A stretch of 53,376 bases of DNA from Clostridiales bacterium (GTDB lineage: Bacteria; Bacillota; Clostridia; Oscillospirales; Acutalibacteraceae): positions 1-53,376 of the forward strand of contig JAAYIY010000062.1 of assembly GCA_012523185.1 (NCBI GenBank), in the 5' to 3' direction. A program made the position numbers and the translations under genes. Each line of letters opens with the position of its first letter. Positions within the stretch are counted from its first letter, which is position 1. The notes under the pieces were generated by a model. It worked only from the letters and a program-made list of their open reading frames with translations, did no database searches and was not told where the DNA came from. Shown piece by piece: positions 16,083 to 25,138 of this stretch.

Positions 16083-17285
16083 TTGAAAAAACTTTTTTCC
16101 GTCGTGCTTTCTCTGATTCTTGTTTTTTGTCTTTCCGGTGCTGTCCGCGCACAAAACAAAACGCTAAGATTTGACGAGCAAGGCAAGTTTACAATTCTCC
16201 AGATTTCCGACCCGCAGGACGACCACCATCCGGCATATGATATGCTCAACCTCATTAAGCTTGCGATTGAGCAAAGCGACCCCGATCTTGTCGTGTTCAG
16301 CGGAGACATTGTCGACGATCTTTACAACGAAGGCGACTCGGGGATAGACGACGAGGACGGGCGCGAGGGCGTCTGTGTTTATGACGGCAACGGTGACATC
16401 TTGTTCGATGAAACATTTGAAAATGTGCGCGTCGCCTGCGGAGCAATCTTTGAAGAAGTTGAGCAAAGGCAAATTCCTTTTGCCGTCGCGCTCGGAAACA
16501 ACGACTATAAAACAGGCTTAACCGCCGACGATTGGCTCGATGTCTTCAACGATTATGACATGAATCTCACAACGGACGAGGGTGCGGACGACGACAACAG
16601 AATTGATTTTCGCCTTAATATTTTATCCTCCGCGTCAGACGACACAGCATTTGCGCTTTGGATAATGGACACAGGGCTGGACGAGGTCAAGCGTGGGCAA
16701 ATTGATTGGTTTTTATCTGAAAGCAATTCTCTGAAATCAGAAAACAACGGCGAGGCAATACCCTCCATTGTCTTCCAGCACATACCTGTCGATGATATCG
16801 GAAACTTGTTCGAGCGCTGCCATATATGGGACGCGGGCGCGACGCTGAAAGGTAGTCGTCTTTACAGGCTTAACAAGGAAATTGCCGTCGGGCGCTGGAC
16901 GTCAGTCCGAAAGCCCGGCACAACAACGGATGAGTTTACAGCCTGGAAGGAGAGCGGCGGCGTGCTTGCGGCTTTCTTCGGTCATCTTCACACGCAGGGC
17001 TATTCCGGCACATGGCAGGGGATTGAGCTGGGTCTGACATACGGCAGCCAGTTCGCGAAAAAAGCGCCTTACGGTTTCAGAGTCGTCACACTTAATGAAA
17101 ATAACCCGGGTGGCTATTGCAGCGACTTGTATCTTTACGAGGGGAGCGTGTCTGACGGCGACGCTGAGATTGTGAAGCAAATCAACGAGCCGTATCCCGT
17201 TTACAACTCCTTTAAGGAAGCTTTTGTCGGATTTTTCCGCAACACTTTTGATAATCTTAAAAAGATATTGTCCGATATGTTTTAA
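16083..17285 (+). CDS. Secreted calcineurin-like metallophosphoesterase
   Basis: 400 residues from TTG 16083 (AAAGG lies 12 nt upstream; an in-frame TTG at 16071 abuts the AAAGG and is less likely). A cleavable signal peptide, KKLFSVVLSLILVFCLSGAVRA, ends near residue 24. Metallophosphatase motifs: ILQISDPQDDHH, VVFSGDIVDD, ALGNNDYKTG, FQHIP and FFGHLHTQGY. Two positions differ from the canonical motif: DxQ in place of DxH in the first motif, and GNND in place of GNHD. These variants occur in related Clostridial proteins as I recall, so activity is still likely. The substrate is unknown; it acts outside the membrane. Confidence 0.8.
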   Translation: MKKLFSVVLSLILVFCLSGAVRAQNKTLRFDEQGKFTILQISDPQDDHHPAYDMLNLIKLAIEQSDPDLVVFSGDIVDDLYNEGDSGIDDEDGREGVCVYDGNGDILFDETFENVRVACGAIFEEVEQRQIPFAVALGNNDYKTGLTADDWLDVFNDYDMNLTTDEGADDDNRIDFRLNILSSASDDTAFALWIMDTGLDEVKRGQIDWFLSESNSLKSENNGEAIPSIVFQHIPVDDIGNLFERCHIWDAGATLKGSRLYRLNKEIAVGRWTSVRKPGTTTDEFTAWKESGGVLAAFFGHLHTQGYSGTWQGIELGLTYGSQFAKKAPYGFRVVTLNENNPGGYCSDLYLYEGSVSDGDAEIVKQINEPYPVYNSFKEAFVGFFRNTFDNLKKILSDMF

Positions 17286-17324
17286 GCTGACAGGTGTTTT
17301 CACGCCGTTTGTCCAAGCTTTAAT

Positions 17325-17370
17325 AAAAAACGCCCGAGGCGGCAAGCTTTTATGCCGACGCCTCGGGCAA
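17325..17370 (-). terminator. Bidirectional terminator between phosphoesterase and truB
   Basis: GCCCGAGGCG (17332-17341) pairs perfectly with CGCCTCGGGC (17359-17368). A6 on the left gives a U-run for the minus-strand transcript from truB; AAAATTT on the right is weaker for the plus strand. Confidence 0.8.
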
Positions 17371-17406
17371 AATTTGTCCTGTCTTGCCTTAAATGTTTTC
17401 GATTAT

Positions 17407-18303
17407 TTATTTGACCGCAAGAATCCTCTTTGGCGTAAGCTCGCCCGTTTCCTCGTTTTTTTCACCAAGTCCGAGAAAATCACCGTTCGGTGAAAAAACT
17501 TTTGTTAACCCCGGCAAAATGTCGTCTTTGAGCCGACATAAATCAAGCGGCCCGCCGTTTTTAAAGCGGATTGCCTGCCGCTCAGAAACTTCTGTGTTTT
17601 GATACTGTGAAAGCGCTTTTTCGATGGGGATAACCGCCTCGCCTGCCCTGCCCTGCCCTGCCAGCTCCTCAAGCTCCGTTATTGTCAGCGCGTCTTGCAA
17701 AAAAAATCCGTTTGACCTTGTCCTGCAAAGAGCCGTCATCACAGCGCCGCAGCCGAGTACTTCTCCGATGTCGTTTATGAGGGTGCGTATGTATGTCCCC
17801 GCGGAACAGACGACGTCTATGGTATATTCGCCCTTTTGCTCGTTTTCACACACTGTTTCGGCAAAAAAAACAGTGACTTGCCTTTTTTCACGCTCCGTCA
17901 CTATTCCCTGCCGCGCAAGCTTATAAAGCCGCACGCCGTCCTTTGAAACGGCGGAAAACATCGGCGGGAGCTGCTCTATCTCACCGGTAAAGCGAGCAAG
18001 CGCGGATTTGAATTCACCCGCCGCGACGTCCACACTCCTCTGCGTCAGCACATTGCCTGTGATGTCAAGCGTGTCGGTCGTCACGCCGAGCAGTAGCTTT
18101 GCCCTGTAGGACTTGTCATGGGACGGCAAAAATTCGCAAAATTTCGTCGCGCCGCCGAGCATTACGGGCAGGACGCCCGTCGCCATCGGGTCAAGCGTGC
18201 CTGTGTGACCGACGCGCTTTTCGCCCGTTATCCCGCGCACAATGGACACAGCGCGAAAAGACGATATGCCTTCATGTTTATTTAATATTATCAGCCCCGT
18301 CAA
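17407..18303 (-). CDS. truB: tRNA pseudouridine synthase B
   Basis: 298 residues, full length. TruB makes pseudouridine 55 in the T-loop of tRNAs. The catalytic motif GHTGTLDPMATGVLP (32-46, Asp38) is intact, followed by KSYRAKLLLGVTTDT and the VVCSAGTYIRTLINDIG motif of the active site. A (CCTGC)4 pentanucleotide repeat at 17642-17661 lies in the coding region near residues 215-221. No riboflavin kinase or rbfA neighbours are present. Terminated by the hairpin at 17325-17370. Confidence 0.95.
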   Translation of the reverse strand: MTGLIILNKHEGISSFRAVSIVRGITGEKRVGHTGTLDPMATGVLPVMLGGATKFCEFLPSHDKSYRAKLLLGVTTDTLDITGNVLTQRSVDVAAGEFKSALARFTGEIEQLPPMFSAVSKDGVRLYKLARQGIVTEREKRQVTVFFAETVCENEQKGEYTIDVVCSAGTYIRTLINDIGEVLGCGAVMTALCRTRSNGFFLQDALTITELEELAGQGRAGEAVIPIEKALSQYQNTEVSERQAIRFKNGGPLDLCRLKDDILPGLTKVFSPNGDFLGLGEKNEETGELTPKRILAVK

Positions 18304-18375
18304 AAGGTCTGCCCTCCCCGAACACCTTTAAAAAACAATATATAGACAGCCGAACGCGCGGACGTTGTGTTTTTG

Positions 18376-18921
18376 TCATCTCATACCGTATTTCGCAAAT
18401 TTTTCGTCGTAAGAAGCTATGCTTTTGTGAATTATTTCAACGGCGGCGTTTCTGCCCTTCATCTCGTCGATTGCCGTTTCCTTACCCTCAAGCGCCTTAT
18501 AAACAGAAAAAAAGTGACTGATTTCGTCAAAGACATGTTCGGGCAGCTCGTTCATGTCCTTGTAACCGCAGTATGTCGGGTCGCTGAAGGGTATGGCTAT
18601 TATTTTTTCGTCAAGCCGCTTGTTGTCAATCATTGTGATAACGCCTATCGGATAGCAATGAACCATCACCAAAGGGTCAATCTCCTCGCTGCACAAAACA
18701 AGCACGTCAAGCGGGTCGTCGTCGTCCGCGTATGTGCGCGGTATAAAGCCGTAGTTAGTCGGGTAATGCGTTGATGTATAAAGAATCCTGTCAAGTATAA
18801 GCAGACCGGTGGTCTTATCAAGCTCATATTTCTTCTTGCTGCCTTTAGTTATTTCTATCACAGCAATAAAGCTTTCCGGGTTTATCCTTGCGGAATCAAT
18901 ATCGTGCCAGATATTGCTCAT
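18376..18921 (-). CDS. ppa: Inorganic pyrophosphatase, family I
   Basis: 181 residues. Soluble family I pyrophosphatase hydrolyses PPi to phosphate. Motifs: KKKYELDKTTGLLILDRILY, HYPTNYGFIPRTYADDDDPLDVLVL (metal-binding Asp cluster; DDDDPLD in place of the usual GDGDPLD) and IIAIPFSDPTY. Substitution outside the metal Asp residues makes activity likely. It precedes truB on the same strand with a 72-bp gap. Confidence 0.9.
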   Translation of the reverse strand: MSNIWHDIDSARINPESFIAVIEITKGSKKKYELDKTTGLLILDRILYTSTHYPTNYGFIPRTYADDDDPLDVLVLCSEEIDPLVMVHCYPIGVITMIDNKRLDEKIIAIPFSDPTYCGYKDMNELPEHVFDEISHFFSVYKALEGKETAIDEMKGRNAAVEIIHKSIASYDEKFAKYGMR

Positions 18922-19045
18922 TTTTACATCTCCCGTTTATCAAACTTTTAAAAGCTTTTAATTTTTCCGATACAGCCAATCTTTTTTATGCGGTAAAAAG
19001 ACGCCCCGCCGACGGCTTTGTTTTGTCAAGTTGATCGGATTTATA

Positions 19046-20218
19046 TTATTTTTTCTTTTTGCCGAACAATCCGCCGCGCTTGTCGTCGCCGTCGTCGGAA
19101 GCTGTGAATTCATTCGGCTTGCCGCCAAGCTCGGAATCAAGCTCCCTTATCATGCCGCGCTGTTTTTCGTTAAGCTTTTTCGGCACCTCGACAGAAATAC
19201 GTACAAACTGGTTGCCCTTGCTTTTGCCGTTCAGATTTTGTATTCCTCTGCCCTTGAGTATGAAAACCTCGCCGGGCTGTGTGCCCTCCGGAAGCTCCCA
19301 CTTAACTTTGCCGTCAAGGGTGGGAACCATCAGCGACGCGCCTAAAGCCGCCTGCGCAAAGCTGACTGCCACGTCGCACCAAACATCAAAGCCGTCACGC
19401 TCAAAAAACGGGTGAGGACGCACAAAGACAGCAACTTGCAGGTCGCCTGCCGGCCCGCCGTTAGCTCCCTTGTGACCCTCGCCGCGCACATTTAAAATCT
19501 GTCTGTCGTCTATTCCCGCCGGTATGTTTATTTCGATTTTAACGCGTTTTGACACACGCCCGCCGCCCCTGCATTTTTGACAGGGGTTTTCGATTATCTT
19601 GCCTTTGCCTCCGCATTTGGGACAGGCTTTCGACGTCGAGATAACGCCGAAAGGAGTGCGCTGCTGTGACGCGACTTGTCCTTTGCCGTTACACTCGGGA
19701 CAAGTGCGCGGCGAATGCCCCTTTGCCGCGCCGCTGCCGCCGCACTCGGAGCAAACCTCTATGCGCTGTGTTTCGACAGTGCGCTTGCAGCCCTTAGCCG
19801 CCTCCTCAAAAGAGATGGTGACACGCTCGCGTATATCTTCGCCCCGCCTTGGCGCATTTGGGTTCGCCTGCCTTGCGCCGCCAAAGCCGCCGCTGCCGAA
19901 AAAGCTGCCGAGTATATCACTAAGGTCAAAATCGACTCCGCCGCCGAAACCGCCAAAGCCGCCCGCACCGCCCGCACCGTAATTTGGGTCGACACCGGCG
20001 TGGCCGAACTGGTCGTAGCGCGTCTTCTTTGTCGCGTCGGACAGAACCTCATATGCTTCGTTTGCTTCTTTAAACTTTGCCTCGGCAGTCTTATCACCCG
20101 GATTAAGGTCCGGGTGGTACTGCTTTGCCTTTTGCCTGTACGCCTTTTTTATTTCTTCCTCGGAGGCACTTTTGCCGACGCCGAGCACCTCATAATAATC
20201 TCTCTTGTTGTCAGCCAA
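19046..20218 (-). CDS. dnaJ: Chaperone DnaJ (Hsp40)
   Basis: 390 residues from TTG 20218. This start is chosen because an AAAAGGAG site lies just upstream and [12 protein letters not shown] then sits at the N-terminus, as in the family; the longer frame adds 24 unmatched residues. Domains: J domain with the HPD motif ([11 protein letters not shown]), a Gly/Phe-rich region, four zinc motifs ([32 protein letters not shown]), and the C-terminal substrate-binding domain ending in a basic KKKK tail. It is separated from dnaK by 339 bp that contain a terminator, so it may have a separate promoter, although I did not find a convincing one. Confidence 0.95.
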   Translation of the reverse strand: MADNKRDYYEVLGVGKSASEEEIKKAYRQKAKQYHPDLNPGDKTAEAKFKEANEAYEVLSDATKKTRYDQFGHAGVDPNYGAGGAGGFGGFGGGVDFDLSDILGSFFGSGGFGGARQANPNAPRRGEDIRERVTISFEEAAKGCKRTVETQRIEVCSECGGSGAAKGHSPRTCPECNGKGQVASQQRTPFGVISTSKACPKCGGKGKIIENPCQKCRGGGRVSKRVKIEINIPAGIDDRQILNVRGEGHKGANGGPAGDLQVAVFVRPHPFFERDGFDVWCDVAVSFAQAALGASLMVPTLDGKVKWELPEGTQPGEVFILKGRGIQNLNGKSKGNQFVRISVEVPKKLNEKQRGMIRELDSELGGKPNEFTASDDGDDKRGGLFGKKKK

Positions 20219-20435
20219 ATAAACCGGCTCCTTTTCAGTGAAAATTACACATTGTGATACCGTCCCGCAGTTGATATAAGGCCGTTTCATCCGGCTGTTC
20301 GCAGGCGTTCTGTTTTGCTGTCACAGCCGCAGGGCGCAAAAAGCAAACCAACTCTGTTTTAAAGATAAACCGCTTTTATGTCTGCCCCCGCGCTAAACGG
20401 CGGGCGGCGCCTGCTCCTCCGCCGAAACACTCAAG

Positions 20436-20469
20436 AAAAAGCGGCTGACCGAAAGGAAAGGACAGCCGC
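20436..20469 (-). terminator. Intrinsic terminator downstream of dnaK
   Basis: GCGGCTG (20441-20447) pairs with CAGCCGC (20463-20469); A5 at 20436-20440 gives the U-run on the minus strand. It separates dnaK from dnaJ. The remaining dnaK-dnaJ gap (20219-20557) shows no gene. Confidence 0.75.
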
Positions 20470-20557
20470 CTTTTCTGCCCGACTGCCTCCGCCGGATAGC
20501 AGTATTTTTTAAACGCCTGCCGTGCCGGCGGAAATTTCGGGCGGACGCCTTTTGAAT

Positions 20558-22396
20558 TTATTCGTTGTCCTCGGGAATGTCCGTAAAGTCAGCTTCCTTG
20601 TATTCGCCGTCAAACCCTTCCTGTTCGCCGCCGTCAAATCCGCCCTGCTCTCCGGCGCTCTCCTGAGCCGCGCTGTAAAGCTTTTCGGACACTTCATAAA
20701 ACTTCTTTGTAAGCTCCTCTTGACGCGATTTGATGATGTTTATATCCTCGCCCTTCAGAGCCTCTTTAAGCGAATCCACCATTTCGTTTATTTCTGTTTT
20801 GTCGCTGTCGGAAAATTTGTCGCCCTCCTCGCTCAGGAGCTTTTCGCACTGGTAAACCATCTGGTCGGCGGCGTTTCGCGCGTCGACTTCCTCCCTGTGC
20901 AGCTTGTCTTCTTTTGCAAATTGCTCCGCCTCTCGGACAGCCTTTTCAATGTCGTCCTTGGACATATTTGTGGAGGATGTTATAGAAATTGACTGCTCCT
21001 TTTGCGTGCCGAGATCCTTTGCGGAAACGTGAACAATTCCGTTGGCGTCAATGTCAAACGTGACCTCAATCTGCGGCACTCCCCTGCGCGCCGGTAAAAT
21101 CCCGTCAAGGTGGAAAACACCGAGTGTTTTATTGTCCTTCGCAAATTCACGCTCGCCTTGGAGGACGTGAACCTCGACAGACGGCTGATTGTCCGCCGCC
21201 GTTGAGAATATCTGGCTTTTTTTGACGGGGATTGTGGTGTTTCTCTCAATTATCCTTGTGTTGACTCCTCCCATTGTTTCGATGCCGAGCGAAAGAGGGG
21301 TGACATCAAGGAGCAGGAGTCCCTGAACTTCGCCGCCGAGCACACCGGCCTGAATGGCGGCGCCCATCGCGACACACTCGTCGGGGTTAATTCCCTTAAA
21401 AGGCTCTTTGCCGATAAACTTCTGAACAGCCTCCTGAACGGCGGGTATGCGCGACGAACCGCCGACCATAAGCACCTTGTCAATCTCCGAAACCTTAAGA
21501 CCGCTGTCCGACATCGCCTGGCGGACAGGCCCCATTGTCGCGTCTACAAGATCGTTTGTAAGCTCGTTGAATTTTGCTCTTGTGAGTGTCGTCTCAAAAT
21601 GCTTCGGCCCCGACGCGTCCGCCGTTATAAACGGAAGGCTTACGGACGAGCTTGTCACGCCGGAAAGCTCTATCTTTGCCTTTTCGGCGGCTTCCTTTAG
21701 CCGCTGCATCGCCATTTTGTCAGCGCGCAAATCTATGCCGCTTTCCGCCTTGAACGTGTCGGCAAGCCAATTTATTACGCGCTGGTCAAAGTCGTCGCCC
21801 CCGAGTCTGTTGTTTCCGGCGGTCGAAAGCACCTCCTGGACACCGTCTCCCATCTCTATGACAGAAACGTCAAAGGTGCCGCCGCCGAGATCGAACACCA
21901 TCACCTTTTGGTCTGTTTCTTTGTCGATTCCGTAAGCAAGCGCGGCGGCTGTCGGCTCGTTTATTATTCTTTTTACCTCAAGCCCAGCTATTTTGCCCGC
22001 GTCCTTTGTCGCCTGACGTTGTGCGTCTGTGAAATACGCCGGGACTGTTATGACCGCCTCGGTCACTTTGCCGCCCAAATATGCCTCTGCGTCTGTCTTG
22101 AGCTTTTGAAGAACCATAGCCGATATTTCCTGAGGCGTAAACTTTTTGCCGTCGATTTTTACATGATAGTCGGTGCCCATCTGCCTTTTGATTGAGGAGA
22201 TTGTGCGGTCGGGGTTTGTGATTGCCTGCCGCTTCGCCACCTGTCCCACCATGCGCTCGCCGTTTTTGCCGAACGCGACGACTGAAGGCGTCGTCCTTGC
22301 GCCCTCGGCGTTTGAAATTATGACAGCCTCGCCGCCCTCGATTACCGATACGCATGAATTTGTCGTGCCTAAATCAATTCCTATTAACTTTGCCAT
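20558..22396 (-). CDS. dnaK: Chaperone DnaK (Hsp70)
   Basis: 612 residues, full length. ATPase motifs: [14 protein letters not shown] at the N-terminus, [33 protein letters not shown] and [10 protein letters not shown]. The substrate-binding domain starts near [13 protein letters not shown]. The C-terminus is a Gly/acid-rich tail ending [10 protein letters not shown]. It works with GrpE (52 bp upstream) and DnaJ in protein folding. It lies in the HrcA-controlled operon. Confidence 0.98.
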   Translation of the reverse strand: MAKLIGIDLGTTNSCVSVIEGGEAVIISNAEGARTTPSVVAFGKNGERMVGQVAKRQAITNPDRTISSIKRQMGTDYHVKIDGKKFTPQEISAMVLQKLKTDAEAYLGGKVTEAVITVPAYFTDAQRQATKDAGKIAGLEVKRIINEPTAAALAYGIDKETDQKVMVFDLGGGTFDVSVIEMGDGVQEVLSTAGNNRLGGDDFDQRVINWLADTFKAESGIDLRADKMAMQRLKEAAEKAKIELSGVTSSSVSLPFITADASGPKHFETTLTRAKFNELTNDLVDATMGPVRQAMSDSGLKVSEIDKVLMVGGSSRIPAVQEAVQKFIGKEPFKGINPDECVAMGAAIQAGVLGGEVQGLLLLDVTPLSLGIETMGGVNTRIIERNTTIPVKKSQIFSTAADNQPSVEVHVLQGEREFAKDNKTLGVFHLDGILPARRGVPQIEVTFDIDANGIVHVSAKDLGTQKEQSISITSSTNMSKDDIEKAVREAEQFAKEDKLHREEVDARNAADQMVYQCEKLLSEEGDKFSDSDKTEINEMVDSLKEALKGEDINIIKSRQEELTKKFYEVSEKLYSAAQESAGEQGGFDGGEQEGFDGEYKEADFTDIPEDNE

Positions 22397-22448
22397 AGTT
22401 GTTTCCTCCTTTATCTTCTTTACATATTGCGCGTAAACAGCCGCGCCG

Positions 22449-23018
22449 TCAGTTTACAACCTGAACCACCGCGTGGCGTATGACCTTGTCGCCGACTTTG
22501 TAACCCTTGGTGAACACTGCCGAAATCATGTTTTCGCCTAAGTCTTCATCGTCCGTGTGCATAACGGCGTTATGAATCTCCGGGTCAAAAATGTCTCCCG
22601 GGCGCCCAAACTCCTCCGCGCCGAGCTTTTTGAAAGTCTCATAAAATTGGTTTCCTATCATCTCGACACCCTTTTTGTATTCGTCAAGGTTGTCGGATTT
22701 ATTGCTAAGCGCCCTGTCAAGATTATCGATTACCGGCAAAAACTCGGAAATAACCGACAATTTTGACGCGGCGTAAAGCTCCTCTTTTTCTTTTGACGTG
22801 CGTTTTCGATAATTGTCGTATTCCGCCGCAAGCCGCATTATCTTGTCGTTTGCGCAGGCAAGCTTATTTAAAAGCTCCTCCGCGTCCGGCTCGCCGACGG
22901 TTTCGCCGCCCGCCTTGTCCCCCTCTTCAAAGGCCGCCTTTTTTTCTGTTTCTTCAGCGTCTGCTTCCGGGGTGTTTATTGCCTTTTCTTTTTCCTTTTC
23001 CTTTTCCTTTTTTGCCAA
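22449..23018 (-). CDS. grpE: Nucleotide exchange factor GrpE
   Basis: 189 residues from TTG 23018, preceded by GGAAAGGAG at 11 nt. The longer frame to 23102 would run almost into the hrcA stop and is not needed. The N-terminus is a Lys/Glu repeat ([10 protein letters not shown]) encoded by a hexanucleotide repeat, then a disordered acidic region. The GrpE core follows: [31 protein letters not shown] and the C-terminal [17 protein letters not shown]. It exchanges nucleotide on DnaK. Confidence 0.93.
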   Translation of the reverse strand: MAKKEKEKEKEKAINTPEADAEETEKKAAFEEGDKAGGETVGEPDAEELLNKLACANDKIMRLAAEYDNYRKRTSKEKEELYAASKLSVISEFLPVIDNLDRALSNKSDNLDEYKKGVEMIGNQFYETFKKLGAEEFGRPGDIFDPEIHNAVMHTDDEDLGENMISAVFTKGYKVGDKVIRHAVVQVVN

Positions 23019-23111
23019 CTTAAATACCGCTCCTTTCCCGAACAATTCATGCTTTTCTTTTTTTGCCGCAACGGCGCAAACAGTGTGTCGGCGCGGCGTC
23101 AAAACAGCCTT

Positions 23112-24140
23112 TTAATTTTCCTCCAGCGCCTTTGTCAGAATGCGTCCGACAAGGTCGGTCAGATATTTGACGCTTGGGATAAGCTTTGCGTAGTCGATTC
23201 TTGTCGGGCCTATCAGCCCTATCGTCCCGCCGTCCTGCTCGTTGATGCTGTAACGCGCCATTATAACGCTGCTGCGCTCAAGCTGCTTGTATCTGTTTTC
23301 TTTTCCTATTAATATATCAATGTCATTTTTGTTAAGATTGACAATGTTTCCGAGCGGCTCTCCCTTTCGCAGAAACTCCATCAGCTCATAAGCGTTTTGT
23401 TCAAGCTCGCTGTAATTCAGCAGGTTTGACTGACCGTCGAGGCGGACATCGACTTGGGCGGCGTCGTGCGCAAGCTCCGTCACACCGGCAAGCAGCGACA
23501 GCATCGCGAAGGCGTCGCTCCCGACTGATGCCGCAAGCGTCTGCATCTTGGCAAGGTTAATGTCGCAAAGCGGTCTGCCTACGAGCGCGGCTGAAATAAT
23601 GTTGTAAAAGCTTTCGCCGAGAGACGCTGTTATCTCGCTGTCGGCGCGGCATATCTTGCTTTTTATTATACCCGTCGAGGTCAGCAGTACAAGCATCACT
23701 GTGCGTGTGCCCATTGGAACCATTTCAATTCTTTTGATAACGGCGCTCTCCCCGACTGACGTTGTTGACACTGCGGCGCAGTTTGTTAAGTCCGCAAGAA
23801 CCTCACCCGCTCTTGACAGCAAGCTTTCGGCATCGCCGCTTTTTTCGGAAACGGCGCTTTCGATATGCTTCCTCATCTTTTCGTCAAGCTCCGTGCTGCC
23901 CATTAAGTTGTCGACATAATAGCGATAACCTTTGTGCGACGGTACCCTGCCCGCGGAAGTGTGGGGCTGGTCAAGATATCCCATGGACGCCAGCTCCGCC
24001 ATCTCGTTTCTTATTGTCGCCGACGAAAGCGGCATCGGCTGATACTCAAGCAGGCTTTTTGAGCCGATAGGCTCACCCGTCTTTATATATTGCTCAACGA
24101 TCGCCGCAAGTATCTTTTTTTTGCGATCGCTCATCTTCAC
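23112..24140 (-). CDS. hrcA: Heat-inducible transcription repressor HrcA
   Basis: 342 residues, full length. The N-terminal winged helix contains the family motifs SDRKKKILAAIVEQYI, GEPIGSKSLLE, SSATIRNEMAELASMGYL and QPHTSAGRVPSHKGYRYYV. HrcA binds CIRCE and is folded by GroEL, which links it to heat stress. A GTG at 24140 has GGGAAGG 8 nt upstream and is the likely start; an ATG two codons later is possible. It represses its own operon through the CIRCE site 26 bp upstream. Confidence 0.97.
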   Translation of the reverse strand: MKMSDRKKKILAAIVEQYIKTGEPIGSKSLLEYQPMPLSSATIRNEMAELASMGYLDQPHTSAGRVPSHKGYRYYVDNLMGSTELDEKMRKHIESAVSEKSGDAESLLSRAGEVLADLTNCAAVSTTSVGESAVIKRIEMVPMGTRTVMLVLLTSTGIIKSKICRADSEITASLGESFYNIISAALVGRPLCDINLAKMQTLAASVGSDAFAMLSLLAGVTELAHDAAQVDVRLDGQSNLLNYSELEQNAYELMEFLRKGEPLGNIVNLNKNDIDILIGKENRYKQLERSSVIMARYSINEQDGGTIGLIGPTRIDYAKLIPSVKYLTDLVGRILTKALEEN

Positions 24141-24165
24141 GGCAAAACCTTCCCTTCAACATCAT

Positions 24166-24192
24166 TTAGCACTCCATGTGTTTGAGTGCTAA
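24166..24192 (-). promoter_or_regulatory. CIRCE operator of the hrcA-grpE-dnaK operon
   Basis: TTAGCACTC (24166-24174), a 9-bp spacer and GAGTGCTAA (24184-24192): a perfect match to the HrcA binding site. It sits just downstream of the -10 box, so bound HrcA would block transcription. Confidence 0.97.
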
Positions 24193-24202
24193 CTCTGCTA
24201 AT

Positions 24203-24231
24203 AATATACAACCGCTTTTCATTTTTGTCAA
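24203..24231 (-). promoter_or_regulatory. Sigma-A promoter of the hrcA operon
   Basis: Minus strand TTGACA (24226-24231), 17-bp spacer, TATATT (24203-24208). The transcript would begin immediately before CIRCE. Confidence 0.88.
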
Positions 24232-24409
24232 CTTAAAATTAAAGAAAATTTGTAAATACTTTATGAACGCGGCAAATTCTTATGCCGTTTATGAAATCAA
24301 AACATCCCTCTGACGGGCACGAGGTGTAAACAATAAAGAAGATTTGCAAGGCTTATGATGCGGGTCTTGCTTGCTTTTTTGAGCAAAACCCTAAGAAAAG
24401 CGACAAAAC

Positions 24410-24446
24410 AGAAAAAGAAAAACGGCATACTCCCTTGAGTGCCCGT
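24410..24446 (-). terminator. Probable terminator downstream of the tRNA genes
   Basis: On the minus strand, AACGGGCACTC pairs with GAGTATGCCGTT (small bulge), followed by a T-rich run (TTTTTCTTTTT) at 24422-24410. The 24232-24633 stretch otherwise contains no gene; it has a weak hairpin near 24270 (CGGCA/TGCCG). Confidence 0.5.
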
Positions 24447-24633
24447 TGCTTTCCTTTATTTTCGTTTATTTTCTTAAACTCTTTTTTTACAGTCTGTGCC
24501 GCACACCACGCACGGCGCGCGGACTTGGGCGCTGCGATTGGCTGACAATAAAAGATGCCGTCTTTGCCGCGGGCAACAAAAGCGCCCCTACCCATAGGAG
24601 TAAGAGCGCGCATTTGCCGCCGGTCTTGCCGGC

Positions 24634-24710
24634 TGGCCCGCCCGGAGGGACTCGAACCCCCGATCTTCAGAATCGGAATCTGCTGCGTTATCCAACTGCG
24701 CCACGGGCGG
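24634..24710 (-). tRNA. tRNA-Arg (anticodon CCG)
   Basis: 77 nt including an encoded CCA end. Acceptor CCGCCCG pairs with CGGGCGG, discriminator G. The anticodon loop reads TTCCGAT, giving CCG for CGG codons. The T-loop is TTCGAGT. The first anticodon-stem pair and one D-stem pair are mismatched. Confidence 0.93.
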
Positions 24711-24720
24711 AATTGTAGAT

Positions 24721-24759
24721 TAAAAAGCTCCGGGCTGTCACTGACAAAGGCCCGGAGCT
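24721..24759 (-). terminator. Terminator-like hairpin between tRNA-Leu and tRNA-Arg
   Basis: AGCTCCGGGC (24726-24735) pairs perfectly with GCCCGGAGCT (24750-24759), and A5 at 24722-24726 provides a U-run on the minus strand. Its arm overlaps the last base of the tRNA-Leu CCA. It may terminate part of the transcription or guide processing between the two tRNAs. Confidence 0.7.
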
Positions 24760-24845
24760 GGTGCCGATGACCGGATTTGAACCGGTACGCTGTTTCCAGC
24801 GAGGGATTTTAAGTCCCTTGCGTCTGCCGATTTCGCCACATCGGC
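24759..24845 (-). tRNA. tRNA-Leu (anticodon TAA)
   Basis: 87 nt with a long variable arm and encoded CCA. Acceptor GCCGATG pairs with CATCGGC, discriminator A. The anticodon stem AGGGA/TCCCT encloses loop CTTAAAA, giving TAA for UUA codons. Confidence 0.95.
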
Positions 24846-24876
24846 GCTTCTCTCCGACTATTGCGCAACGACTATT

Positions 24877-24905
24877 ATTATATTGCAGGAGCCTTGATTT
24901 GTCAA
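24877..24905 (-). promoter_or_regulatory. Consensus promoter of the tRNA-Leu/tRNA-Arg unit
   Basis: Minus strand TTGACA (24900-24905), 17-bp spacer, TATAAT (24877-24882), about 32 bp upstream of the mature tRNA-Leu 5' end. Both hexamers are perfect consensus. Confidence 0.9.
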
Positions 24906-25036
24906 CAGTTTTTCAGCTTGACTTGCTCTTGACTTACCCTTGACAATCACATGGTCGGCGAATTCGGCTCCGTAAGCTTTTTATTGACAATTTCAGAATT
25001 GGTGGGTATGCTGTCGGCAGAGATTGATTCGTTAAC

Positions 25037-25066
25037 AGACGTCGGATAATCATACAGCCGACGTCT
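25037..25066. other. Isolated inverted repeat between tRNA promoter and membrane gene
   Basis: AGACGTCGG (25037-25045) and CCGACGTCT (25058-25066) are a perfect 9-bp inverted repeat with a 12-bp spacer. Neither strand has a T-run after it, so it is not a standard terminator. It may still end the transcript of the membrane gene that stops at 25139. Confidence 0.5.
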
Positions 25067-25138
25067 CCCTTGCGAGTCGGTCTCTTTATTATAACTTGTT
25101 AATTGCCGCACGCTGATATTAACAGTTCTTTTGTGAGG

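Noticed and set aside
24353-24613. 86-codon open frame on the minus strand after tRNA-Arg
   Set aside because: No ribosome binding site, lies over the tRNA trailer and a terminator-like hairpin, and the translated sequence has no recognisable domain.
25037-25066. Intrinsic terminator
   Set aside because: The stem is perfect but neither strand has a T-run after it, so I list it only as an inverted repeat.
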